Source: an uncultured Thiothrix sp. (lineage in GTDB: Bacteria; Pseudomonadota; Gammaproteobacteria; Thiotrichales; Thiotrichaceae). Taken from it: a stretch of 64,000 bases of DNA. Position numbers and translations under genes: made by a program. The stretch covers positions 1-64,000 of the forward strand of contig NZ_CALMZC010000055.1 in NCBI RefSeq assembly GCF_937873765.1, read 5' to 3'. Shown here piece after piece: positions 17,223 through 25,979 of the stretch. The notes beneath the pieces were generated by a model. It was not told the DNA's origin. It worked only from the letters and a program-made list of their open reading frames with translations, and made no database searches. Every line of letters begins with the position of its first letter. The stretch's first letter is position 1.

Positions 17223-18134
17223 ATGCGCTTTAATCCTGTCGATGAAGTTCCTTCCACTTGGGTCGTAGGGAGTTTTTTCTTTGTACTTTATTTTTTGATT
17301 GGCTCGATTTACGCCTTCGTACAACAAGTGCAGGAGAATCAAAATCTCTTCACAACCGGCGGCTTCTTCACGATTGAAAGCTTCGTATTTGCCATGACCT
17401 ACCCAATATTGGCAGGGCTATTGTGGTGGATGAGTTTCAAGCATCGGGAGGAAATTGCCGAACTACTACTCAATGTGCCCGCACCGGCAGAAATTCCCCA
17501 GTATCTTTGGCTAGCGGTCGGTATGATTATTTCCTCGATGGGGTTGGCTTATTTAATGTATTACCCCTTGTCTTTTGTTGCGCCCGATTTAGTGCAGAAA
17601 TGGTTTTTAGAAAGCCCCCCGTTATTATATTGGGATGAGCAAGGCTATTATTGGCTCGGCAATTTTGTGGCAGTAGTGGCAGCCGTGATCTTTGCCCCGA
17701 TGGTGGAAGAATTTATTTTTCGCGGTTATTTACTCAATCGCTGGACACTTAAACTAGGCCCGCTGCCTGCCATTTTGCTCTCTTCGGGTTTATTCGCTTT
17801 TCTGCACGTTGATATGCTGGGGGCTTTTGTGTTTGGCGTGTTCCTCTGCTTGCTATCTATGAAAACACGCTCATTAGTTGGCCCCATCATTGTGCATTTT
17901 GCGAACAACCTGATCGCTGTCAGTATCGAATGGATGGATCATCTCTGGTGGAGTGGCTTTGCACCCATGACTATGCAAGATTTTTATGACCAAGCCGCTT
18001 GGGGCGTTTTTGGCTTAGTAGTCGGTCTGCCGTGGTTGTGGTGGTATGCACGTAAACATTTTCTGCCCTTAGCACCCTTATTATTGGCGCATCAAAATGG
18101 TGGGCAGACGCCAGATTCTCAAGCGATAGGCTAA
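17223..18134 (+). CDS. CPBP-family intramembrane metalloprotease-like protein
   Basis: This 303-residue protein has about seven or eight membrane helices. The three conserved Abi/CPBP motifs are present: EEFIFRGYL (the EExxxR motif), FAFLHVD (FxxxH) and HFANNLIAV (HxxxN), which form the catalytic site in Rce1-like glutamic/metallo intramembrane proteases. Bacterial CPBP members act in prenyl-protein processing, bacteriocin immunity or unknown roles. It follows ruvB by 14 bases and probably shares its transcript. A 10-bp inverted repeat overlaps its stop codon. Confidence 0.9.
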   Translation: MRFNPVDEVPSTWVVGSFFFVLYFLIGSIYAFVQQVQENQNLFTTGGFFTIESFVFAMTYPILAGLLWWMSFKHREEIAELLLNVPAPAEIPQYLWLAVGMIISSMGLAYLMYYPLSFVAPDLVQKWFLESPPLLYWDEQGYYWLGNFVAVVAAVIFAPMVEEFIFRGYLLNRWTLKLGPLPAILLSSGLFAFLHVDMLGAFVFGVFLCLLSMKTRSLVGPIIVHFANNLIAVSIEWMDHLWWSGFAPMTMQDFYDQAAWGVFGLVVGLPWLWWYARKHFLPLAPLLLAHQNGGQTPDSQAIG

Positions 18135-18149
18135 TTTCACTATCGCTTG
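18120..18149. repeat. hairpin between convergent CPBP and nfeD genes
   Basis: CAAGCGATAG (18120-18129) and CTATCGCTTG (18140-18149) are a perfect 10-bp inverted repeat. No strong T-run is present, so it could serve as a weak bidirectional terminator or 3'-end stabiliser. Confidence 0.55.
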
Positions 18150-18160
18150 CTTAGCCTTTG

Positions 18161-18595
18161 CTACACCGCCTCTACCAGCAAAATAATACCTTCAACACCC
18201 ACAACCTCGACTTTAGTTCCTGCGGGTAGATCCTTACCACGCACCCGCCAAGTACTATCACCAATTTTTAGGGAGCCACTGCCTTGGATGATGGCTTCGT
18301 TGAGGACATAACGCTTACCAATATGACTGAGTAGGCGATTATTTAGCTCTGGCTCCATCGGGGGTGGATCGCGAAAAAACTTAGATTGGCGCCAAGCATA
18401 AAGGCTTAAAATAGAAGTTGCGCCAAACAACAAAAGTTGCCAGCCTAAGCTTAACTCAGGAAAAATCCATAGCACTACACCGGTTAGCACAGCACCAAAG
18501 CCAAACCACATTAGAACGACACCGGGCGCGAGCATTTCTAAAGTGAGCAGCACTGCGCCTAAAATCAGCCAGTACCAAAATTCAAAACTCATCAT
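18161..18595 (-). CDS. NfeD-family membrane protein
   Basis: I chose the ATG at 18595, two bases after the qmcA stop, giving 144 residues. A longer frame overlapping qmcA is possible but less likely. Two or three N-terminal membrane helices (FWYWLILGAVLLTLEMLAPG, VVLMWFGFGAVLTGVVLWIFP) are followed by a C-terminal OB-fold beta-barrel (GSLKIGDSTWRVRGKDLPAG, VEVVGVEGIILLVEAV), the usual NfeD1b layout. NfeD proteins pair with SPFH proteins in membrane microdomains; the adjacent band-7 gene is the expected partner. Confidence 0.92.
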   Translation of the reverse strand: MMSFEFWYWLILGAVLLTLEMLAPGVVLMWFGFGAVLTGVVLWIFPELSLGWQLLLFGATSILSLYAWRQSKFFRDPPPMEPELNNRLLSHIGKRYVLNEAIIQGSGSLKIGDSTWRVRGKDLPAGTKVEVVGVEGIILLVEAV

Positions 18596-18597
18596 GT

Positions 18598-19476
18598 TTA
18601 GGCCTTCTCCCGCATGACTTTCCACAGCTCATTGATACTGCCAATCGACCCCATTAAACCGCTGGTATCTAAAGGCATAAAGATGGTTTTTTGTTGGTTG
18701 GAATCCGCAAACTTACCCAAAGCTTCGACATATTTCTGCGCTACGAAATAATTAAGCGCTTGTACATCACCTTTGGAAACCGCCTCTGAAACCATTTGTG
18801 TTGCTTTGGCTTCAGCTAAGGCTTCACGCTCACGGGCTTCTGCTCGCAAAAAGGCTGCTGATTTCGCACCTTCAGCTTCAAGAATCTGCGATTGCTTTTT
18901 ACCCTCTGCTTCCGTGATTTGGGCGCGCTTTTGGCGTTCAGCGGTCATTTGTAGATTCATGGCTCGTACTAACTCGGCAGGCGGCTCAATGTCTTTAATC
19001 TCAACCCGTAAAACCTTGACACCCCAAGCACTAGTGGCTTCATCCACAATGGTTAACACCCGTGCACCGATTTCATCGCGCTTACTCAGCAAATGATCCA
19101 GCTCCATCGAACCACAGACAGAACGTAAATTGGTCATAGTAAGATTCAAAATAGCATTTTCTAAATGAGCCACTTCATAAGTAGCTTTGGCCGGATCGAA
19201 AACTTGGTAGAACACCACACCATCAATACTCACGTTCGCATTATCGGCAGTGATCACTTGTTGCGGCAAAATATCTAAGACTTGCTCCATCATATTAACC
19301 TTGCGACCAATCCGGTAAACAAAGGGAACAATCACCCCCAAACCGGGTTGCAGGGTATACACATAACGACCAAAGCGCTCCACGGTATAGGCAAAGCCTT
19401 GTGGAACCGTCTTCACCCCCATGAAAAATAAAGTGACCACCAACACCATGATGGCAATAGCAAAGTATAAGAACAT
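18598..19476 (-). CDS. qmcA: SPFH/band-7 protein, QmcA-like
   Basis: This 292-residue protein has one N-terminal membrane helix, the band-7 domain ([38 protein letters not shown]) and a C-terminal Ala/Glu/Arg-rich helix ([21 protein letters not shown]) typical of stomatin/prohibitin-like QmcA. Such proteins form oligomeric membrane scaffolds and influence proteases such as FtsH. AAGGAG precedes the ATG. The nfeD gene follows directly, forming the conserved qmcA-nfeD pair. Confidence 0.93.
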   Translation of the reverse strand: MFLYFAIAIMVLVVTLFFMGVKTVPQGFAYTVERFGRYVYTLQPGLGVIVPFVYRIGRKVNMMEQVLDILPQQVITADNANVSIDGVVFYQVFDPAKATYEVAHLENAILNLTMTNLRSVCGSMELDHLLSKRDEIGARVLTIVDEATSAWGVKVLRVEIKDIEPPAELVRAMNLQMTAERQKRAQITEAEGKKQSQILEAEGAKSAAFLRAEAREREALAEAKATQMVSEAVSKGDVQALNYFVAQKYVEALGKFADSNQQKTIFMPLDTSGLMGSIGSINELWKVMREKA

Positions 19477-19671
19477 GATTCTCTCCTTAGTTTATTGGTT
19501 TTTATATGGCAAACTTATTTCTAGAGTATACCATTGCAAAGCCAATAAACGATTAACCTTGTTAGGCACTGTGGAGATGTGCTTACAGTTCATCGGAAAA
19601 ACTTTGTGGCCAGCCTAAAAACAGAAAAGCTTCTGCTATAACTGTGGCTTGCTAGTAATGGATCGGGGTAT

Positions 19672-20817
19672 ATGGGCAAACATAAGCTGTCGACGGATAA
19701 TTTCTTGGTACTACCAACCGCTGTTATGCATGAACAACTCGCTTGTTTAGCAAGTTACGGCGCCGTTCTATTTTGGCTACATACTCTAGCGGCTTTATTT
19801 TTGTGTCTATTAATTTGGGCACATCCGCCTTTTAGCGCGGGTTTACTCATAGCTTGGCTACTGATTATTAGCTTATTGACGGCCAGTTGTTGGTGGACTA
19901 GTAGCCATTTCCATATTGATAAAATTTCAGAAGATAATTTATTAACTCGCACACAACGTTATGTATTGCTCAGCACGCTCTTGCATGCCTTATGGGGTGC
20001 ATCCGGGATTTTACTATTTGCAAATCAAATAGAGGTCTCAGCAGTACACAGTGCTTTATTGCTCTTAATTAGTTTGGGCGCTTTACCTATGCTATTGCTA
20101 TCGTGGCCTATTGCCTCAATACAAATCGCTGCTGTCTTGCTCCCAATGGCTTTAATGCTGCTTTGGCCAAGTGAGCCTATTTTTCGCTTATTGAGCTTAG
20201 TACTCATCGCGGCAGCCATTGTGACTATGCTCGCGAGTCGACCTTTAGCGCAACTAATGAGTAATTTTCAACTTGCTCAGCGCAAACTGCTAGAGCAAAT
20301 GAATACCGATGTGCTTACCCAATTAGCCAACCGCCGCCAATTTGAACAATTATTTAAATTAGAATGGCGCCGTTCGGCTCGTACTCGTGAACCTTTAGCA
20401 CTGTTGATGTTAGGCATTGATCAAGCGATTCATGTCAATACTAACGAACAATGTTTGATTGCTTTAGCGGACTATTTAAAGGGAGCCGTACAACGAGCTG
20501 GTGATTTAGTCGCACGTTATGATGATCAGCGCTTTATTGTACTTTTACCCACTACTGATCCTGAAGAAGCCGCACAACTCGCTGAAAAATTCCGTAGCGA
20601 AATTGAACGCAAGCAACTAACTTGCGCCCAGTTAGCTGGATTAAAAGTCAGCATCGGTGCAGCCAGCTGCCAACCGCAAGTAACACGTGAACAAGCACAG
20701 ATTGAGCAGGATCAACACGATGTCACTTATCCTGCTCACCTATTAGCTGCGGCAGAACAAGCCCTGTATAAGGCTCAACATGGTGGTGGTAATCAAGTTA
20801 TTCTTGAAAATGTCTAA
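19672..20817 (+). CDS. membrane protein with degenerate GGDEF domain
   Basis: This 381-residue protein has about five or six membrane helices in residues 20-190, then a GGDEF-type domain (about 210-380). The DVLTQLANRRQFEQL entry motif and the closing LKVSIGAASC and AEQALYKAQHGGGNQVI are recognisable. The active-site GG(D/E)EF is replaced by YDDQRF, and the metal-binding DxD-F-K-x-x-N-D segment is LGIDQAIHVN with about nine residues missing after it. It is therefore very unlikely to make cyclic di-GMP; GTP or c-di-GMP sensing, or a structural role, is possible. There is no EAL domain and no obvious partner gene. Confidence 0.88.
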   Translation: MGKHKLSTDNFLVLPTAVMHEQLACLASYGAVLFWLHTLAALFLCLLIWAHPPFSAGLLIAWLLIISLLTASCWWTSSHFHIDKISEDNLLTRTQRYVLLSTLLHALWGASGILLFANQIEVSAVHSALLLLISLGALPMLLLSWPIASIQIAAVLLPMALMLLWPSEPIFRLLSLVLIAAAIVTMLASRPLAQLMSNFQLAQRKLLEQMNTDVLTQLANRRQFEQLFKLEWRRSARTREPLALLMLGIDQAIHVNTNEQCLIALADYLKGAVQRAGDLVARYDDQRFIVLLPTTDPEEAAQLAEKFRSEIERKQLTCAQLAGLKVSIGAASCQPQVTREQAQIEQDQHDVTYPAHLLAAAEQALYKAQHGGGNQVILENV

Positions 20818-20950
20818 GAGACATCACTCTGTTTTAAACTTGGCTAATCATGCAACACTCTTAGTTGCAAACCGAACGCCTGCTGATAAAAATTTAAACT
20901 TGCAGCTGCCTCATTCGCCTATATTGAAAATACAAATGACGTGTCTTAAA

Positions 20951-20987
20951 AAGCAAAAGGCCCTGTAAACTATTAATTTACAAGGCT
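20951..20987 (-). terminator. probable terminator of the tRNA-Lys transcript
   Basis: Just downstream of the tRNA on the minus strand, GCC-T-TGTAAA pairs with TTTACA-G-GGC (one mismatch) across a 7-base A/T loop, followed by CTTTTGCTTTTT. Confidence 0.6.
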
Positions 20988-20994
20988 TTAAAGG

Positions 20995-21070
20995 TGGTGG
21001 GTCGTATGCGATTCGAACGCATGACCACCTGATTAAAAGTCAGATGCTCTACCGGCTGAGCTAACGACCC
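20995..21070 (-). tRNA. tRNA-Lys(TTT)
   Basis: The 76-nt minus-strand sequence folds as a full cloverleaf: acceptor GGGTCGT pairing with ACGACCC, D-arm GCTC/GAGC, anticodon loop CTTTTAA with anticodon TTT at 21037-21035, T-arm with GTTCGAATC, and an encoded CCA end. It reads codons AAA and AAG for lysine. Confidence 0.98.
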
Positions 21071-21179
21071 GTCGAGGCGTGCATTCTACACAATCAGAGA
21101 TAGGTTTCAAGCATTTTTTTACCTGAACGCCTAATTAACTTAAATTTTCCTCCAAATGCTTAATTTATCCGTCTAGAAC

Positions 21180-23036
21180 CTAAACATCTAACACCGACTC
21201 GTTCTGCAGGCAATGAATAGTTTTTGCCACTTGTACATCTTTAGGCATTTCCTGCATGGTCACCCAAGCTTGCTTCAAATGCCCTAGGGTAGCCTCTTGT
21301 AAGCTCTGTAAAGCTGCTGAAGTACGCTCAACATCAAAGAACGCAAATGGTTCATCCAAGAAAATAAACTGGCTCTCCATGTCATTACTTTCGACGAGCG
21401 AATTCCCTAAAGCCATCCGCATCGCTAGGCTGATTTGCCGTTGAGTCCCCGAAGAAATTTCATCGAAATCGAGATAATCACCTTTCTCATCTGACAACAC
21501 CCGTAGCGCAAAATCATTATTGATTTCTAAACTGTTATAGTGACTATGAGTGAAATCCGATAGCAAACCTTGGCAACGTTGCTGCACGATTTGATTAAAG
21601 CGGACAATCGAGAACTGCGAAGACTGACGAAGCAACTCCGAAGCTTTAGTCTTCACTTTAAGCTCTTGTTGATAAGCTGTCATTTGTGCCGTTTGCTCCG
21701 TATCTTCACGATTCAACGACATTAATTGATCAACCAAACTACGCTCTTTACTCACATCCTCATCAAGGCTAGCCATACACTGCCCGAAAAAGCGTCCACG
21801 CTGTTTTAAGTCCTCACTAATCGCATTGCTGGTGTAACGCACTTGATCTGGTAAGACCGCATACTCTCGAACTTGTTTAGGCAGATCGGCGGATAAGGAT
21901 AAATCGTTAGATAATTTACCCACTTTAGGTGCTTGTGAAAAAAGATGCTGCTCCTGCAGATAGCTTGTAGACCTAGTACCTAGCATGGTGTCGATTGCAG
22001 TATTAGCTTGTTCCCAGCCAGTTTGTAAAGTATGGCTAAACTGATTAGCCTGCTCAAGCAGCGGTTGCAAACGATAACGCTCCACATACCAACCTCTGAA
22101 GAGGACAAAGCTAGTAACAATTGCTATACCCACTCCAATCCATAGCAGTAAGCGCGCAAAAAAAGCCTCGCGAGTAAAATCAGGCCGACTAACCCCATCT
22201 AGCCATTGGGGAAATAAAGTCAAAACAGCCCAAGCTGCTAATACCAGCAGCAGGCCAATAATCCCCAACAGGCTCCAATGTCCTAGCCAGCGACTTTTAC
22301 GTTGATAGCGTTGATAAGAACCGTGCCCTTCTAAATACAACTCGCTGCCCGTTGGGATTGCACTGACTAAGGCTTGGCCTTGCTTTTGCTGATCCTCTAA
22401 AGTTTCCCGAACTTCTAATAAATCTGGTAAACGTTGGGCATCTACGCTAATCGCTGCTTGAGCCGCTTGGGTGGTTTTATGGTCAGCTTCGAGCTTATCC
22501 AAAGCCTCTTGAGCACTCTGCAACTCTTGCTGTAGCTCCTCGTCAAGCTGCGCATAGGCTTTAATACCCGCCATTTTTTGTAAATTGGTAATATCAGGTT
22601 CGCGCTCAGTCCCTAGCTGCTTGCTCCAATAAAAAGTACGACTAAACGTTGAGTAGTTAAATCCGACTAAGCGCGTTAAGAATTGCTCTACTGCCGCAGA
22701 GGTAGAAGCAAGCACTTGTTCTTGAGCATCTAATAAAGAAGCCTGCTGATTTCCAGTTTTATTGACACTGCGCTTTAAATGATAAGTTTCGCTGGCATGG
22801 ACAAAGCTCACTGTGACGCTAGCTTGCTCAGCGCCCCAATGAATTAATTTATTAGTACGATCAGTTGTTAAATTATCAGTCCGTCCAAATAAGCCGAAAC
22901 TTAAAGCTTCACCAAGACTACTTTTCCCAGACTCATTCCCACCCGTAATTAGAATCAAACCCAGTTGGGGTAACTCTTTTAAATGCAGTCGTTTGTATTT
23001 ACGGAAGTTCTCCGCAAGCAGTTCCGTAATAATCAT
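21180..23036 (-). CDS. Rad50/SbcC/YhaN-like ATPase with two central membrane helices
   Basis: This 618-residue protein is an SMC-superfamily ATPase split by a coiled-coil insert. The Walker A GGNESGKSSLGEALSFGLFG lies at residues 32-51, a coiled coil at about 160-225, two membrane helices at about 254-275 and 296-316, a second coiled-coil arm (about 320-480), and then the signature ISSGTQRQISLAMRMALG and Walker B FIFLDEPFAFFD. The layout resembles YhaN/SbcC-type ATPases, but the hydrophobic pair in the hinge position suggests membrane anchoring. Such ATPases normally pair with a Mre11/SbcD-like phosphoesterase; none is adjacent. Its ATG overlaps the stop of a 66-residue ORF (ATGA), so the two are coupled. 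Its function is unknown. Confidence 0.88.
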   Translation of the reverse strand: MIITELLAENFRKYKRLHLKELPQLGLILITGGNESGKSSLGEALSFGLFGRTDNLTTDRTNKLIHWGAEQASVTVSFVHASETYHLKRSVNKTGNQQASLLDAQEQVLASTSAAVEQFLTRLVGFNYSTFSRTFYWSKQLGTEREPDITNLQKMAGIKAYAQLDEELQQELQSAQEALDKLEADHKTTQAAQAAISVDAQRLPDLLEVRETLEDQQKQGQALVSAIPTGSELYLEGHGSYQRYQRKSRWLGHWSLLGIIGLLLVLAAWAVLTLFPQWLDGVSRPDFTREAFFARLLLWIGVGIAIVTSFVLFRGWYVERYRLQPLLEQANQFSHTLQTGWEQANTAIDTMLGTRSTSYLQEQHLFSQAPKVGKLSNDLSLSADLPKQVREYAVLPDQVRYTSNAISEDLKQRGRFFGQCMASLDEDVSKERSLVDQLMSLNREDTEQTAQMTAYQQELKVKTKASELLRQSSQFSIVRFNQIVQQRCQGLLSDFTHSHYNSLEINNDFALRVLSDEKGDYLDFDEISSGTQRQISLAMRMALGNSLVESNDMESQFIFLDEPFAFFDVERTSAALQSLQEATLGHLKQAWVTMQEMPKDVQVAKTIHCLQNESVLDV

Positions 23037-23233
23037 CCCTGATCTCCTATAGCAGCCTGCTCTAAACGCTCAATCACTAATTTCGCTGCTGCTCGATAAA
23101 GATGGGCATCAAAATTTTCTTGATTAGCTGCCATCGTAAGATTTTGCTGACAAAACTCAGCAAAGCGGCGAGCAGCCGTACTTTTTAGCTGTGTAGTATT
23201 AAGCCATTCGGCCTGTACGGGTTCAGATGACAC
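23033..23233 (-). CDS. 66-aa protein coupled to the Rad50-like ATPase
   Basis: This small mostly helical soluble protein (core KSTAARRFAEFCQQNLTM and LYRAAAKLVIERLEQA) has a strong GGAGGTAAAG ribosome binding site. Its stop overlaps the ATPase start by four bases, a classic coupled arrangement, so it is very likely real despite its length. I recognise no family. It may be a regulatory subunit or a remnant of a larger partner such as the phosphoesterase expected for this ATPase type. Confidence 0.7.
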   Translation of the reverse strand: MSSEPVQAEWLNTTQLKSTAARRFAEFCQQNLTMAANQENFDAHLYRAAAKLVIERLEQAAIGDQG

Positions 23234-23442
23234 TCTTTACCTCCGTTCTAAGATAGGTTTGTTTAACTATAATGTAAAACCACAAAAAAAGGTGGACTCC
23301 TCCCTGTTACTTACTGTGTCAGTACCTTAAATGACAGCTCATCGCTTAGATAAGTCGCTTCAGCAGTGAGAAACGTTTAAAACAGGACAGCTTTGCCTAA
23401 ATCACTAAGATACCAGCGCTTCCATGGACAAAAGGACGTGTC

Positions 23443-24759
23443 ATGATGGCTAGAATCTTAATTCTTGATCTTAATCCCAAGCTCACTTACCCAGACTTAT
23501 CCATTGCTTATTTAGTCACACCCTTACGTGCTGCGGGTTTGCAAGTGGTCGTCGAAACCTTTGTAGCTGAAGAAAAGAAGCAAAACCCTAGTCAAACTAA
23601 CTTGAATTTGACCAATATCCCAAAATATTTAGAGAGTACTCAGCCTGCCCTAATTTTGATTCCCAGTTATTTAAATCATTATGTAGCTATTCAAAAACTA
23701 GCCCATTGTGTGGCTGATTTAGGACTACCGTTGATTTTAGGGGGAGGTTGTTTAACAACATGTAGTACTGAAGATTTGCCTTTATGGTTAAGTTTAAAAG
23801 GGGTCACCGCCGTTTTTGTGGGTGAAGCCGATTGGGTCATTGCTGAGTTAGTAGCCACCGTCCTAGGTAAACAAGATTTATCCGTATGGCCGGGAGTTTG
23901 TCAACGAGGGCTAGAGATGGAAACGCTCAGTGCACCACCTTTACAAGAATTAGAATTACTGCCCCTACCTGATCTATCGGATTTTGCTTGGCAACTGCAT
24001 CGTTCCGCTTTAATTCCTATCCTTACAAGTCGTACCACTCGATTAGAAAATAAACAAAATATTTACAGTAGCCGTCCGGTACAAGCAGTCTTAAGCGAAT
24101 TATATATTCAGGCAAAACGTTACCCATGCAAAGAGTTTATCTTTTTGGATCCCAGTCTTAATGCCAACTTAGCAATGTGGTATGGCTTAATCGATAATAT
24201 TCAAGCAGTTGTACCGGGTTGCCGTTGGTTAGCCACGATTTTTTTAGATGGTAAAAATGACTTAGGCCTTGATTTGAATACTTTTGTTGCAGCCCGTACG
24301 GCTGGCTTAAGACACTTAAATATCAGCTTAGATGCGACGCAAACACTTAAACAAGGTAAGCTACTTAATACCGCGATGGAGCGCAATCGTGAGCTAGTTG
24401 CCTATGCTTATCAAGCGGGTTTAAGTGTACGCTGCTTGGTGCAGAATCATACGCTATTCAATAGTCTTGCGGATCTACCCAACACGAATGATTTTCTACT
24501 GCAAAAACTAGTAGAAACTACGCAAGCTAGGCAAACTGCTAGCAGCGCAGCTAAACAAACTAGTTCAGACAAACCAACTACTGCACCTCACCATCAACCA
24601 AAACAAACTCCAACACTAAGAACTGATCAGACCGTCATTAAATCGGGTGGTATCAAATCAGACAGCCTAAAAACCAAAGTCAGTTTTTGGCAGCGACTCA
24701 AAAAAACCTTAGTTTCCCAGAAATCGCATAAAACATCTGAAGCAAATCAGCTAGTTTAG
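23443..24759 (+). CDS. B12-binding/radical-SAM-like protein lacking the cluster cysteines
   Basis: The 438-residue protein starts with a Rossmann-like cobalamin-binding-type domain (ARILILDLNPKLTYPDLSIAYL, ALILIPSYLNHY, LILGGGCLTTCS, VTAVFVGEAD) and continues with the hinge and barrel pattern of B12-binding radical SAM enzymes (LPLPDLSDFAWQL, LIPILTSRTT..., VLSELYIQAKRYPCKEFIFLDPSL). Where such enzymes have TSRGC-x-x-x-C-x-x-C, this protein reads TSRTTRLENKQNIYSSRP with no cysteine, so it cannot bind the SAM-type 4Fe-4S cluster. The last about 90 residues are a Lys/Thr/Ser-rich tail ending in a basic helix. It is probably a non-catalytic paralogue; a functional radical SAM gene lies 1.2 kb away. 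Confidence 0.75.
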   Translation: MMARILILDLNPKLTYPDLSIAYLVTPLRAAGLQVVVETFVAEEKKQNPSQTNLNLTNIPKYLESTQPALILIPSYLNHYVAIQKLAHCVADLGLPLILGGGCLTTCSTEDLPLWLSLKGVTAVFVGEADWVIAELVATVLGKQDLSVWPGVCQRGLEMETLSAPPLQELELLPLPDLSDFAWQLHRSALIPILTSRTTRLENKQNIYSSRPVQAVLSELYIQAKRYPCKEFIFLDPSLNANLAMWYGLIDNIQAVVPGCRWLATIFLDGKNDLGLDLNTFVAARTAGLRHLNISLDATQTLKQGKLLNTAMERNRELVAYAYQAGLSVRCLVQNHTLFNSLADLPNTNDFLLQKLVETTQARQTASSAAKQTSSDKPTTAPHHQPKQTPTLRTDQTVIKSGGIKSDSLKTKVSFWQRLKKTLVSQKSHKTSEANQLV

Positions 24760-24927
24760 GGCAAGTTTTATAAATCATTTTAATTAATCAGTCACCGTTC
24801 AGGCAAAGACTGCGAGGATGCGTATGGAGCGGCGGGCAGCTCGTCGGGTAAATTTAAGCAGCTTTGTGAATGATTTTATATTTGGATGGCAAATCCTAAT
24901 AATAAAAACAACGAACGGCAACGACTA

Positions 24928-25938
24928 ATGAAAAAACAAAATCTATTTGCACTGGCTGCAATTGCAGGTATGGGGCTGTCTGCTTGTAGTCAAAATCCCC
25001 AAGCGATTCCTGAAGCGGATGCATTAGTAAGTACGCCTGTGGTACGTCCACCGTATGCGCAACAAGCTGTACGTGTTCCTAAATCTCAGCAATTAGGCTA
25101 TCAGCGTCCTATTCCACATGCTTACCCAAAACCTAATATGAATTACCATAATCCCCCAAACAGTTATGGTATTCCTTCGATTCCACCACACATGGTTAGC
25201 AATAACCAAATGCCACGTTTATCTAGAGTGGAATTGCGCGCCATCGGTGATCAGATTTTCAATAACGAAGGCGGTGGAAATCTGAATAATCTCGTGCATT
25301 GGAATGATGGCGAAGACTTTGCTTCTATGGGAATTGGTCACTTTACTTGGTATCCAGCCGGTCGCCGCCAAAGCTTTGGCAATACCTTCCCCGGTTTACT
25401 GGACTATATGGCACAAAATGGGGTGCAATTACCGGGTTGGTTGCAACAGGCACGTGTACAAGGCGCACCTTGGTCAACTCGTGAAGAACTGATGGCACAG
25501 AAAAACTCACCCCAAGTTCAGCAACTACAAAATCTGCTCTACAACACCCGTGAACTACAAGCACAATATATTGTAGATCGTACCCGTACAGCGATGCCTA
25601 AGTTGGTGAAAGCCTCTCATCAACAATCCATAGTGGCGCACAATTTGAATGCCGTTGCAAATACACCGGGTGGTTGGTATGCACTGATTGATTATGTGAA
25701 TTTCAAGGGTGAGGGCTTAGGAAACGGTGGTTATCGTGGCCAAAACTGGGGTTTACGCCAAGTATTGGAAGAAATGCGTCCCACTGCACAAGGCCAACAG
25801 GCACTACATGAGTTTGCTGATGCTGCGATGCGCGTCTTACAACGCCGCGTACAAAACTCCGACCCATCGCGTAATGAAGCCCGTTGGTTGCGTGGCTGGC
25901 AAAATCGAGTCGATACTTATCGTAATCCAATTGTGTAA
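24928..25938 (+). CDS. lipoprotein with a lysozyme-like catalytic region, unknown family
   Basis: I start the gene at 24928 because the next residues form a lipoprotein signal peptide (MKKQNLFALAAIAGMGLSAC) with the lipobox LSAC. A Pro/Asn/Tyr-rich linker of about 90 residues follows. The domain from about residue 100 opens ELRAIGDQIFNNEGGGN, then LVHWNDGEDFASMGIGHFTWYPAG. A Glu followed 20-25 residues later by GIGHF recalls the lysozyme fold, in which the Glu precedes a GxG strand. The same conserved pattern occurs in uncharacterised proteobacterial proteins. Peptidoglycan hydrolysis is a reasonable inference, not shown. The gene is convergent with the radical SAM gene. Confidence 0.65.
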   Translation: MKKQNLFALAAIAGMGLSACSQNPQAIPEADALVSTPVVRPPYAQQAVRVPKSQQLGYQRPIPHAYPKPNMNYHNPPNSYGIPSIPPHMVSNNQMPRLSRVELRAIGDQIFNNEGGGNLNNLVHWNDGEDFASMGIGHFTWYPAGRRQSFGNTFPGLLDYMAQNGVQLPGWLQQARVQGAPWSTREELMAQKNSPQVQQLQNLLYNTRELQAQYIVDRTRTAMPKLVKASHQQSIVAHNLNAVANTPGGWYALIDYVNFKGEGLGNGGYRGQNWGLRQVLEEMRPTAQGQQALHEFADAAMRVLQRRVQNSDPSRNEARWLRGWQNRVDTYRNPIV

Positions 25939-25948
25939 GGCTTCAATA

Positions 25949-25979
25949 CATAGCTAGCAGTAGTAGGCTGTTAGCTATG
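25949..25979. repeat. hairpin between convergent genes
   Basis: CATAGCTA (25949-25956) pairs with TAGCTATG (25972-25979), overlapping the stop of the radical SAM gene. There is no T-run. Confidence 0.4.
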
